Below are positions 5,230-12,539 of a DNA stretch of 39,412 bases, piece after piece (position 1 is the stretch's first letter; each line of letters opens with the position of its first letter). The DNA lies in the IMG/VR virus record IMGVR_UViG_3300046777_001349, positions 1 through 39,412 of that record; one strand, 5' to 3'. The position numbers were made by a program, and so were the translations under genes. The notes under the pieces are model-generated. The model was not told the origin of the DNA. It saw nothing but the letters and a program-made list of their open reading frames with translations, and did no database searches. This DNA comes from a virus.

Positions 5230-5391
5230 TTACGCCTTGAAGGTAAGCAAGCCACAAGCCTCTAGAAATCGCTTGCGGTCGAATCGTGGATTGTCTGCCT
5301 CGAATATTTCGGCAAGTTCCAAAGTGATATAGATGATGTCCTTGCCCTTTGCGATTGCTAAAGCAATTTTTTCGTAGTCTTTCTTTGTCAT
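5230..5391 (-). CDS. Small conserved phage protein (MTKKDYEKIA type)
   Basis: 53 residues: MTKKDYEKIALAIAKGKD, then ADNPRFDRKRFLEACG. The N-terminal KDY-IA-AIA helix and the DNPRFDR-RF--ACG end match a very common mini-protein of phages and some plasmids, of unknown function. It is the first leftward gene after the control region, with AAAGGGGAAACC before the ATG and promoter-like element P3 upstream. Confidence 0.75.
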   Translation of the reverse strand: MTKKDYEKIALAIAKGKDIIYITLELAEIFEADNPRFDRKRFLEACGLLTFKA

Positions 5392-5429
5392 GGTTTCCCC
5401 TTTGTTGGTTGATTTCTTACAGATACCAA

Positions 5430-5456
5430 TTTATCCAACCGTGATACAGACCACAA
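5430..5456 (-). promoter_or_regulatory. Candidate early promoter P3 (leftward)
   Basis: On the minus strand GTATCAC (5447-5441), five bases, then GATAAA (5435-5430), with TTGTGG (5456-5451) upstream as a possible -35. GTATCAC-N5-GATAA is identical in layout to the element before the recombination operon (36559-36576). The ATG at 5391 lies 38 nt downstream after GGGGAAA. Confidence 0.5.
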
Positions 5457-5575
5457 ACACTACAAGACACAACTACACCTACAAAGGCTAGGAAACCCAT
5501 ACAAACAAAGGACTAGAAACTGTAACCAAATTGTAAAGAAAAAAAGACACCAAAAAACACAACCCAAAACCAAAA

Positions 5576-5591
5576 GTTAGGCACACCTAAC
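5576..5591. repeat. Inverted repeat GTTAGG-4-CCTAAC
   Basis: A perfect 6-bp dyad with a 4-nt spacer in the A/C-rich half of the control region. It may be a binding site for a dimeric regulator or a small hairpin. There is no T tract to make it a terminator. Confidence 0.4.
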
Positions 5592-5629
5592 AAACCAAAC
5601 ACACGTTCGCCATATCCGCAACACTGCCC

Positions 5630-5696
5630 AACTTGTATGCAACTTGTACACACCACTAGGCGACCTTGTTCGCTGTTTACTTGTCTGCAACTTGTA
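5630..5696 (+). repeat. Three AACTTGTA direct repeats (iteron-like)
   Basis: AACTTGTA occurs at 5630-5637, 5641-5648 and 5689-5696. The last two are inside the longer match GCAACTTGTAYACA, and the first in CCAACTTGTATGCA. The spacing is 11 and 48 nt. They coincide with the strand-composition switch. Reiterated short sites at such a switch suggest an initiator or regulator binding region. Confidence 0.5.
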
Positions 5697-5773
5697 TACA
5701 TGGTGGCGAGGGGTAGGGGTGTTTTGTTTTTCGGCTAGGTGGGTCAGGGGGCAGGGTGTTCGTGTCCGTCATG

Positions 5774-5803
5774 CGTACATGTGTCCGCCCGTACGCGTGT
5801 CCG
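5774..5803 (+). repeat. Tandem CGTAC-N2-GTGTCCG repeats
   Basis: CGTACATGTGTCCG (5774-5787) and CGTACGCGTGTCCG (5790-5803) are 14-nt direct repeats differing at two bases and 16 nt apart, with a further GTGTCCG at 5762-5768. They lie in the G/T-rich half of the control region and are possible regulator or initiator sites. Confidence 0.45.
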
Positions 5804-6338
5804 CGCCTGCCTGCCTGTGTGATATATCAGCAACTAGGGGTCTGCCGAGCCATGTAGGGGTGGGGGGGTATGGGTTATCACCGAGAGATGTTTTCACTCT
5901 TTTTTCTGTTTTGGCAGTATGGGATTTGGTGCTGAATTTTGTGCGACGGGTGTGTTTCGTCATACGGTTGAAAAAAACAGGCAAAAAAATGGGTGCCTAC
6001 AACTTGGAGACTCGCCACACGACTTGTGCCTTCCTTCTTTGCGAGCAAGCCCGCTAGGGCGCGCTAGTAACCCTGCTGTTGGCGGCAAATCTGAAATAGC
6101 TGTACGTTGCTCTCCCCCACAGTTCCCGCCCCCGCGGAAGGTCGCCGTAGCCAATTTTAGCCGACACCTTTGTTCGATGAAATGACGTTCATCACGCTGC
6201 TTACCTATTTCGAAGAATAGATACCAACCCAGGTTCCCCTGTTTACGCCCCGCCACATGCAACCGTGGTACAGCCCTGCGTGCATCGCTATCATCCCGAC
6301 AGTGACGACTTGTGAAATTGGAAAAGACTATAGCAGAA

Positions 6339-6401
6339 GAAAAACGATGGGAGTCGAACCCACGCTTTGACAAGAAAAACTGCGCCGTAATGTCGCTTCT
6401 C
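6339..6401 (-). pseudogene. Degenerate, shortened tRNA-like element
   Basis: Minus-strand GTGGG-TTCGACT-CCCAT (6363-6347) is a proper T arm with a 5-bp stem and consensus loop. The next bases, CGTTTTTC, pair fully (counting G-T) with GAGAAGCG at 6401-6394, giving an acceptor-like stem with an extra terminal G-C pair. GGCGCAGT, common in tRNA D arms, follows the 5' strand. Only about 30 nt separate the acceptor strand from the T arm instead of about 41, and no anticodon stem forms. It looks like a deleted tRNA, an attachment-site relic, or a mini-tRNA mimic. Confidence 0.45.
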
Positions 6402-6558
6402 CCCCTCCTAGCCCACAACTGTCGAGGTTGTGTTTAAAGTAACTATTTGGAGACTGGTATGTGCAACGCCTTAGTCGCTGGTTTTTACGGTCCCGCCCGT
6501 ACCGCTTCGATTTTCCTTCCGTAAATAAACATACCATCAATGTGTTACCATTTGCAAC

Positions 6559-7305
6559 ATGCCAAAAAAGAAATCTGAACCAAACCCAACACCAAACAAA
6601 ATTGACTGGAACGGGTCACTCGCAGATTTCAAAAACGTTACCGTAAACACTAAACCAGCTGGTGCAGCAATCACCAACAAAGGTGGAACATACACCCCAC
6701 CAGCAAACGCCCAAAAAGCTTATACAGGACCAAACCTGGCAGCAATCAACAAAAAGTTCGAACCAAGCAAACTAGAAAAAATTGGCAATGTTATTGGTGA
6801 AGCAAGCGGAGTAAAAGACCTACAACGAGTAGTAGATAACCCTACAAAAGAAAACATTGCTTGGGCTGGAATATCAGCAGCAGCATACGTTGTCCCAGGA
6901 CTAGTGTCCGCCAAGAGTGGTCGAGCAGTAACCCGCGCAGGTGAAACAGCAATATACAACACCATTATGAGCCGCGCAGGCGCAGAAGCATCAGCAGCAG
7001 CAGGAGTAAACGTAACCAAATCTTTGACTTTAAAAAATGGTCAAGGAGCACTCATATCTGGCGGCAACCAAGTAGCACAACTATTCGGACAAAAAGTAAC
7101 CACAGAAGGACCAAAGAACCTTGCTCGTGTATACGGTGCGACACAACGCATGGCTGGCGAAGCAGGACGAGCAGCCGAAGCAATCAAAGCCGCAGAAATA
7201 GCAGGCAAAGTAAGCGCACTAAAAAACGTTCGCGGAGCAATCATGACAACTAACGTGGTTACAGCAAAAGGCAAAAACAAAGCTAACACCATAAAGAAAA
7301 AGTAA
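6559..7305 (+). CDS. Unknown virion-block protein, Ala/Lys-rich
   Basis: 248 residues, first gene of the rightward block. A basic N-terminus with IDWNGSLADFKN is echoed in the next protein (DYTGSLASYK). The centre is Ala/Gly-rich with a hydrophobic stretch (AWAGISAAAYVVPGLVSA), and the C-terminus is helical and ends in Lys. This resembles small minor capsid or internal proteins encoded beside terminases. The ATG has no strong ribosome site. The stop overlaps the next start (TAATG). No family recognised. Confidence 0.7.
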   Translation: MPKKKSEPNPTPNKIDWNGSLADFKNVTVNTKPAGAAITNKGGTYTPPANAQKAYTGPNLAAINKKFEPSKLEKIGNVIGEASGVKDLQRVVDNPTKENIAWAGISAAAYVVPGLVSAKSGRAVTRAGETAIYNTIMSRAGAEASAAAGVNVTKSLTLKNGQGALISGGNQVAQLFGQKVTTEGPKNLARVYGATQRMAGEAGRAAEAIKAAEIAGKVSALKNVRGAIMTTNVVTAKGKNKANTIKKK

Positions 7306-8276
7306 TGGCACCGAAACCAAAACGCCCAGACTACACAGGCTCACTAGCATCCTATAAACAATCAGTAGCAGACAAACCAAAAAGTTTAGACCTACCATCA
7401 CCAAACGAAGTAGTGAACTGGGCATCAGGAATTGTTGCATCAGGGCGAACCGCCGCAGGACAAACCCAAGCAGTAACCCCAGGAGACAAAGGCGTACGCA
7501 CTATGGGTCAAGGCATATCCATGGCAAACAACATGCTCAACCCATACTCAAACACATCTAAAAAACTTTTAGGATTTGCTGTAAACCAAGACCGTAAATC
7601 ACTTAACGAACTTACAAAGTCCGCTGCAGTAGACGCACTCATCACAGGCGCAGCAGCAGGCGTAGCCAAAACCGTACAAGTAGGAATCAACAAAACAGTT
7701 GAAACAGGACTAGCTGCAAGAATTCAAAACATGGTTAAAGGTGAAACCGTACTCGTACACGGCTCACCAGTCCGCGGCATTACAGAACTACAACCAAGTT
7801 TCTCACGAGCAATACCAAACGAAAAACGAGTGTTTGGTATGCGAACCGACGTTCCACTTCAAGCACAATTTCAAACCCAAAGCGTCACAACAGGATATGC
7901 AACAGGCGGCTCATGGGTCGACAAAGGTCGAGAACTACCACCAGGTGGCGGCTCACTATATGTATTTAAAGCACCAAAGAAAACCACAGACCTACCGCCT
8001 TACCCTAAAACACCAAAGACACCACAGTTCACCGAATCAGGTCGACCAATCATCCAACTTCCACCAACCGTTGCAACAAGCACAAAATCGCCAGGGCGAG
8101 TAGTAGCAGAAATCCCGCTACGCGGAAAACGACCTGATGTTGTCAGAGATTTGCTAAAAGAAGAATTGAAAAAAGCTGGAGCAAAAGTAGAACCAAACGT
8201 TGTTGAAAAAATGTTGAGCAAAGCCGAAGCAAAGAAAATAGCAAAACGCGCAAAAAATAATCCGTCAGTCGTCTAA
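7305..8276 (+). CDS. Unknown virion-block protein with possible ADP-ribosyltransferase-like region
   Basis: 323 residues. The N-terminal segment is related to the previous protein (PDYTGSLASYKQ). Residues about 110-130 are Ala-rich and membrane-friendly (ALITGAAAGVAKTV). A VLVHGSPVRGITELQP motif near residue 150, followed by VFGMRTDVPLQAQF and SLYVFKAP, recalls the HGS/T-x-I-P openings and later strands of ART-like toxin domains carried by some phage head proteins. I cannot place a catalytic Glu with confidence. The C-terminus is Lys-rich and helical. It might be injected with the DNA; that is speculation. Confidence 0.65.
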   Translation: MAPKPKRPDYTGSLASYKQSVADKPKSLDLPSPNEVVNWASGIVASGRTAAGQTQAVTPGDKGVRTMGQGISMANNMLNPYSNTSKKLLGFAVNQDRKSLNELTKSAAVDALITGAAAGVAKTVQVGINKTVETGLAARIQNMVKGETVLVHGSPVRGITELQPSFSRAIPNEKRVFGMRTDVPLQAQFQTQSVTTGYATGGSWVDKGRELPPGGGSLYVFKAPKKTTDLPPYPKTPKTPQFTESGRPIIQLPPTVATSTKSPGRVVAEIPLRGKRPDVVRDLLKEELKKAGAKVEPNVVEKMLSKAEAKKIAKRAKNNPSVV

Positions 8277-8288
8277 GGTTATCCCCGC

Positions 8289-10271
8289 ATGGGAACAAAA
8301 CGAAAAGTCGCACCAGAAGACAAAGCACGATTCTTCGCAGCCATAGCAGCAGGCTCATCAATCACCGAAGCCTCACGCATCGCAGGCGTACACATCAACA
8401 CAGGCTCAAACTGGTTAGCCAAATCTAGAGCAGCAAAAGCAAAACTAGACCAAGCCCTACTAGAAGCAACCCGTGTCCGCGGCAAAGGCGGCGGCGTACA
8501 ACACAAACAATATGAACAAGACCTCGATGAAGCCACCAACCTACCCCCAGCCATCCCACTCACACGACTCTGCCCAGAAGCACAACGCGGACTAGAAGAC
8601 TTCGACTTCTTCCGCCGTTACTACCTAGGACGAGTCCCCTCACCATGGCAAGTAGAAGCCGCAGTCAAACTCGTAGAACTCCTAGAACACCCCGAAAAAG
8701 AATTCGTTGTACTTAACGTGCCACCAGGAGCAGGAAAATCCACCCTGTTCCACGATGTTGCTGTATGGGCAATCGTAAGGAACCGTGCAATCCGTGTCAT
8801 GATTGGCTCAATCAGCCAAGCCATGGCAAAACAATACTCACGACGCATCCGTGAAACCCTTGAACGCCCACAACCAATCCACCCAGACCCAGAAATAGTC
8901 AAAAAAGGACTAGCAGTAAACGCCGAAGGATGCCTATCCATTGACTACGGCAGGTTCAAACCGTCCGATAAAGGTGCATTATGGCGTGCAGAAGAGTTCG
9001 TAGTAGAACAATTAGACGGAAACGGGCTAGATAACAAAGAACCAACCGTCCGCGCATACGGTATTGACTCAGAATACATTGGTCACCGTGCCGACCTTTG
9101 CCTATTTGACGACGTTGCATCAGTAGACAACGCCCGTGAAGGCGCAACCCGTGACAAAATGCTCGAAAGATGGGACCAAGTAGCCGAAGCCCGTGTAGAC
9201 CCAGCAGGACTACTAGCAGTAGTAGGACAAAGACTAGGGTCAGGCGACCTTTACGCCCACTGTCTCAACAAAATCTCCTATGATGTCGACGAAGCAGACT
9301 ACGACGGCATGGACATGACCACCCCAGAGTCACTTGCCGCCACAGAACCAGCCAAAACCCAAAAATACAAGCACATCGTATACAAGGCATACTATGAAGA
9401 ACTTGACACAGGACCAGCATCACGCCGCTACGACGCAAAACCCTACCCCGAAGGACCACTCCTTGACCCCCAACGTCTTTCTTGGAAAGATTTATCCTAC
9501 ATCCGTTACTCCAATCCGCGAACTTTTAAAGTCGTATATCAACAGGAAGATGATGCGGACGACACCAACCTCATCTCACGAGTTTGGGTCACAGGCGGAC
9601 TAGGACCAGACGGCGTACTCTACCAAGGGTGCATCGACAACGACCGTTTGCCAGGGCAAATCCCTGAAGGCTTATCACCACCAGTAATATCAATCATTTC
9701 CGTTGACCCATCACCATCACAGTTCTGGGGAATCCAATGGTGGCTCTACCAACCACAAACCAACCTGCGATATTTGATAGATGTTGAGCGAGTCAAACTC
9801 ACAGCAGAAGAACTACTTGGATATGACACCACAACAGGCGCATACTCAGGACTATTAGAAGACTGGACAAACAGAGCTTTCGCCTACGGCTACCCTGTAT
9901 CACATATCATTGTGGAAGTAAACGCAGCTCAACGATTCCTCCTCGCCCACGACTTCGTACGCAAATGGCAAACACGCCAAATGGTCAACATCATCCCCCA
10001 CACCACAAGCCGAAACAAATTCGACGAAAAACTTGGCATCGAAGCACTACTCCCACCGCTCTACCGTGCAGGCGCAGTACGACTTCCATCAATGCGCGGC
10101 AACTGGAAAACACTCGCACTCGTAGACGAACTCACAAAATGGACACCAGACAAAAAGAACGGCACCGACCTAGTAATGGCAAACTGGTTCGCAGAACTAC
10201 ACTTCCCCAACGTAAGCGGAGTGAAACTACCACCACGACAATGGCGACCATCTTGGTTACTACAAGGCTAA
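8289..10271 (+). CDS. terL: Terminase large subunit with fused N-terminal HTH
   Basis: 660 residues. The DNA-packaging motor has a Walker A VPPGAGKST at 144-152, a Walker B DLCLFDD at about 269-275, and a C-terminal RNase H-like nuclease with acidic residues visible at SVDPS (Asp473), IVEVN (Glu543) and GTDLVM (Asp627). Residues about 10-60 form a helix-turn-helix (ITEASRIAGVHINTGSNWLAKS) of the kind found in small terminase subunits, and no separate terS gene precedes it. The protein may therefore combine DNA recognition, ATPase and nuclease. The portal gene follows after 48 nt. Confidence 0.97.
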   Translation: MGTKRKVAPEDKARFFAAIAAGSSITEASRIAGVHINTGSNWLAKSRAAKAKLDQALLEATRVRGKGGGVQHKQYEQDLDEATNLPPAIPLTRLCPEAQRGLEDFDFFRRYYLGRVPSPWQVEAAVKLVELLEHPEKEFVVLNVPPGAGKSTLFHDVAVWAIVRNRAIRVMIGSISQAMAKQYSRRIRETLERPQPIHPDPEIVKKGLAVNAEGCLSIDYGRFKPSDKGALWRAEEFVVEQLDGNGLDNKEPTVRAYGIDSEYIGHRADLCLFDDVASVDNAREGATRDKMLERWDQVAEARVDPAGLLAVVGQRLGSGDLYAHCLNKISYDVDEADYDGMDMTTPESLAATEPAKTQKYKHIVYKAYYEELDTGPASRRYDAKPYPEGPLLDPQRLSWKDLSYIRYSNPRTFKVVYQQEDDADDTNLISRVWVTGGLGPDGVLYQGCIDNDRLPGQIPEGLSPPVISIISVDPSPSQFWGIQWWLYQPQTNLRYLIDVERVKLTAEELLGYDTTTGAYSGLLEDWTNRAFAYGYPVSHIIVEVNAAQRFLLAHDFVRKWQTRQMVNIIPHTTSRNKFDEKLGIEALLPPLYRAGAVRLPSMRGNWKTLALVDELTKWTPDKKNGTDLVMANWFAELHFPNVSGVKLPPRQWRPSWLLQG

Positions 10272-10319
10272 TATAGTACAGTTGCGTTAGCCGTCAAAAA
10301 ATCAAGGAGTCCACACTAA

Positions 10320-12140
10320 GTGTTATCCGTCGAACAAATCGTCGAACTTTACAACGCAAGACGCGAAGCACAAGGACCAGTATTGCGACGCATGCGCGAA
10401 GTACGCGACCTCGCAAACGGTGACGTAGTAATCCCACTCTCAGAACTAGACCGCAACGCACGCACAAACGTAGCCAACCTACTCATCCAAGGTCTAGACC
10501 AAACCTCAATGCGCATCGCATCAACCATGCCAATGCCATTCTTCCCGCCACTCAAACAAGGCAACCTTGACTCCCAAGAAATGGCAAGACTGCGCAAAAA
10601 AATTATCTTGTCATATTGGGACCACAACAAAATGAACCTGAAGATGCGTCGACGCGCACGACACTTCCTCGCATACTCATCAAGCCCAGTAATGCTACGC
10701 CCAGACTTCCGCAAACTACAACCAACATGGGCAGTACGCAACCCACTAGACACCTACGCTGCGCCATCTGAAGACCCAGATAACCTGGTACCTGACGACT
10801 GTATATTCACATACACCAAAACCGCTCAATGGCTGATTGATTATTACGGTGAACAAGTCATCGGAAAACTCCGCATGGGACGAGTTACCTTCGACACCAA
10901 ATTCACGATTCTTGAATATGTCGACGACCAAGAAATTGTCATCGCTGTCATGGGTGCGCCACTTACTGAGGGACTTACACCTCCAGAACGCGCAGGCTTG
11001 GAGACTGTAGAGCTTGAACGAATCCCTAACCGTACAGGCATGCCTCTCGCAGTAGTTCCATCACGCATCACACTAGACCAACCAAAAGGACAATACGACG
11101 GAGTACTCGGAATGTACTTCACCCGCGCACGCCTACAAGCACTTACCGAAATCGCTATCGAACGCGGCATCTTTCCAGACGAATACCTCGTATCACGCCC
11201 AGGTGAAAACCCAGAAATCATCCAACTCGCTGACGGCAAAACAGGACAACTTGGTGTAGTAAAAGGCGGCGACATCCAACAGCTGCAAACAAACCCAGGC
11301 TACAAAACCGACACCGCACTCGACCGTCTCGAACGCCAAGAACGACTCGAAGGTGCTATCCCTGCAGAGTTCGGTGGCGAATCAGGAACAAACATCCGAA
11401 CAGGTCGCCGCGGCGAAAACGTACTTTCAGCAACAGTTGACTTCCGTGTACAAGAAGCACAAGCAGTATTCGAACAAGCACTCTACGAAGAAGATAAGAT
11501 TGCAGTCGGAATCGAAAAAGCATATTGGGGTAACCAAAAGAAATCATTCTTTATCCCAGGACGAGTATCAGGGGGAATGACACACTATGTACCACTCAAA
11601 GCATTTGAAACAGACTTCCACTACATCACCTACCCGTCATCTGGTTCGGACGTTAACGGTCTCATCGTTGGTCTTGGTCAGCGTTTGGGTACTGGTCTTA
11701 TGTCTAAAGAATCTGCTCGCGAAGCAGACCCACTCATCACAGACCCCGAACTGGAAAAAGACCGCATTACTGCTGAGTCCATGGAAGCAGCATTACTGTC
11801 CTCCATACAAACTCAAGCAGCAGACCCTAACGGACCTTATCAGCCAGACGATTTGGCGTATCTCACGATGCTCACCGTCGAAAAAAATATTCCAATCTAT
11901 CAAGCAGTACAAATGACACAGCAACGCGCACAAGAACGCCAAGCAGCAATGGCACCACAAGGCGCACCAGAAACCATGCCAGGCTTAGCAATGCCAGGAA
12001 TGGGTGCAGAAATGCAAGCAGCACCACAAGGACCACCAAACATTCAAGGACTACTCGCACAACTTGGTGGTGGCAGCGCGGCAGTAGCACAACAACCAAA
12101 CACACCAGGAGCAGTTCTTTCACTAGGGGGAAGACTATAA
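10320..12140 (+). CDS. Portal protein
   Basis: 606 residues starting at GTG 10320, chosen because AAGGAG lies about ten bases upstream and no ATG fits. The position after the terminase, the length, RNPLDTYAAPSEDPDNL (a crown/wing-like segment), a long helical stem region (ALTEIAIERGIFPDEYL, then LERQERLEGAIP) and a Gln/Met/Pro/Gly-rich C-terminal tail fit portals of actinobacterial phages. The dodecameric ring would sit at the packaging vertex and bind the adaptor encoded at 29255. Confidence 0.9.
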   Translation: MLSVEQIVELYNARREAQGPVLRRMREVRDLANGDVVIPLSELDRNARTNVANLLIQGLDQTSMRIASTMPMPFFPPLKQGNLDSQEMARLRKKIILSYWDHNKMNLKMRRRARHFLAYSSSPVMLRPDFRKLQPTWAVRNPLDTYAAPSEDPDNLVPDDCIFTYTKTAQWLIDYYGEQVIGKLRMGRVTFDTKFTILEYVDDQEIVIAVMGAPLTEGLTPPERAGLETVELERIPNRTGMPLAVVPSRITLDQPKGQYDGVLGMYFTRARLQALTEIAIERGIFPDEYLVSRPGENPEIIQLADGKTGQLGVVKGGDIQQLQTNPGYKTDTALDRLERQERLEGAIPAEFGGESGTNIRTGRRGENVLSATVDFRVQEAQAVFEQALYEEDKIAVGIEKAYWGNQKKSFFIPGRVSGGMTHYVPLKAFETDFHYITYPSSGSDVNGLIVGLGQRLGTGLMSKESAREADPLITDPELEKDRITAESMEAALLSSIQTQAADPNGPYQPDDLAYLTMLTVEKNIPIYQAVQMTQQRAQERQAAMAPQGAPETMPGLAMPGMGAEMQAAPQGPPNIQGLLAQLGGGSAAVAQQPNTPGAVLSLGGRL

Positions 12141-12539
12141 ATGGCAACATACGCTAATCGCACCGATTTGCAAAACCCAACAAAAAAACTAGCGGTAACA
12201 GCAGCCACAGGACAAACTTATGGTGAAGCTGGCGCACAACGTGCAGCACAACAAGCCGTACCAATGGGAACACCACAAGCACCACAAGCACCATCAGTAA
12301 CGCCAGGTTCGCTCGGTGCATTAGACCGACCAACAGAACGACCATTAGAACCAGTCACCGCAGGCAACCCACTTGGTGCAGGTCCAGGAGCAGAAGCATT
12401 AGTGACACCGCTACCAGATACGCTGATGCCTGGCGGAAAACAAGACCTTGTCAATCAAGTTCGTTATGTGTACTCAAAGTATCCAAACACAGCTCTTTTG
12501 CAACTGTTATTTGAACTAGAGAATCAACCTATTCAATGA
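12141..12539 (+). CDS. Portal-adjacent small virion protein of unknown function
   Basis: 132 residues, starting immediately after the portal stop. RTDLQNPTKKLAVTAATGQTYG is followed by a low-complexity Pro/Gly/Ala segment and a compact helical end (QDLVNQVRYVYSKYPNTALLQLLFELE). This arrangement is typical of small proteins found right after portal genes in actinophages. The disordered middle with a C-terminal helix suggests a linker, perhaps tethering an internal protein to the portal. The stop overlaps the next start (ATGA). Confidence 0.75.
   Translation: MATYANRTDLQNPTKKLAVTAATGQTYGEAGAQRAAQQAVPMGTPQAPQAPSVTPGSLGALDRPTERPLEPVTAGNPLGAGPGAEALVTPLPDTLMPGGKQDLVNQVRYVYSKYPNTALLQLLFELENQPIQ

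Larger units (their letters stand above)
5392..6558. other. Non-coding divergent control region, candidate replication origin
   Basis: The only long stretch without a convincing gene, lying between the leftward block (ending at 5391) and the rightward virion block (starting at 6559). On the plus strand roughly 5440-5620 is A/C-rich and roughly 5700-5990 is G/T-rich, with an abrupt switch around 5640-5700 where AACTTGTA repeats cluster. It also holds an inverted repeat (5576-5591), repeated CGTAC-GTGTCCG blocks, a TGATATATCA palindrome (5820-5829) and a tRNA-like remnant (6339-6401). Frames in it have no ribosome sites and odd composition, so I call none. Confidence 0.6.

Noticed and set aside
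5644-6057. 137-codon plus-strand frame in the control region
   Set aside because: The G/T-rich strand produces Val/Cys/Trp/Gly-rich low-quality protein; no start signal.
6339-6401. An integration attachment site (attP) based on the tRNA-like end
   Set aside because: No integrase or excisionase gene is visible anywhere, so this is left as one alternative only.
5960-6418. 152-codon minus-strand frame in the control region
   Set aside because: No ribosome site, odd composition (Arg/Cys/Phe-rich), and it runs across the tRNA-like element; probably chance.
10253-10277. Promoter (TTGGTT and TATAGT) before the portal gene
   Set aside because: The spacing is only 13 nt and there is no TG extension; too weak to list as a feature.
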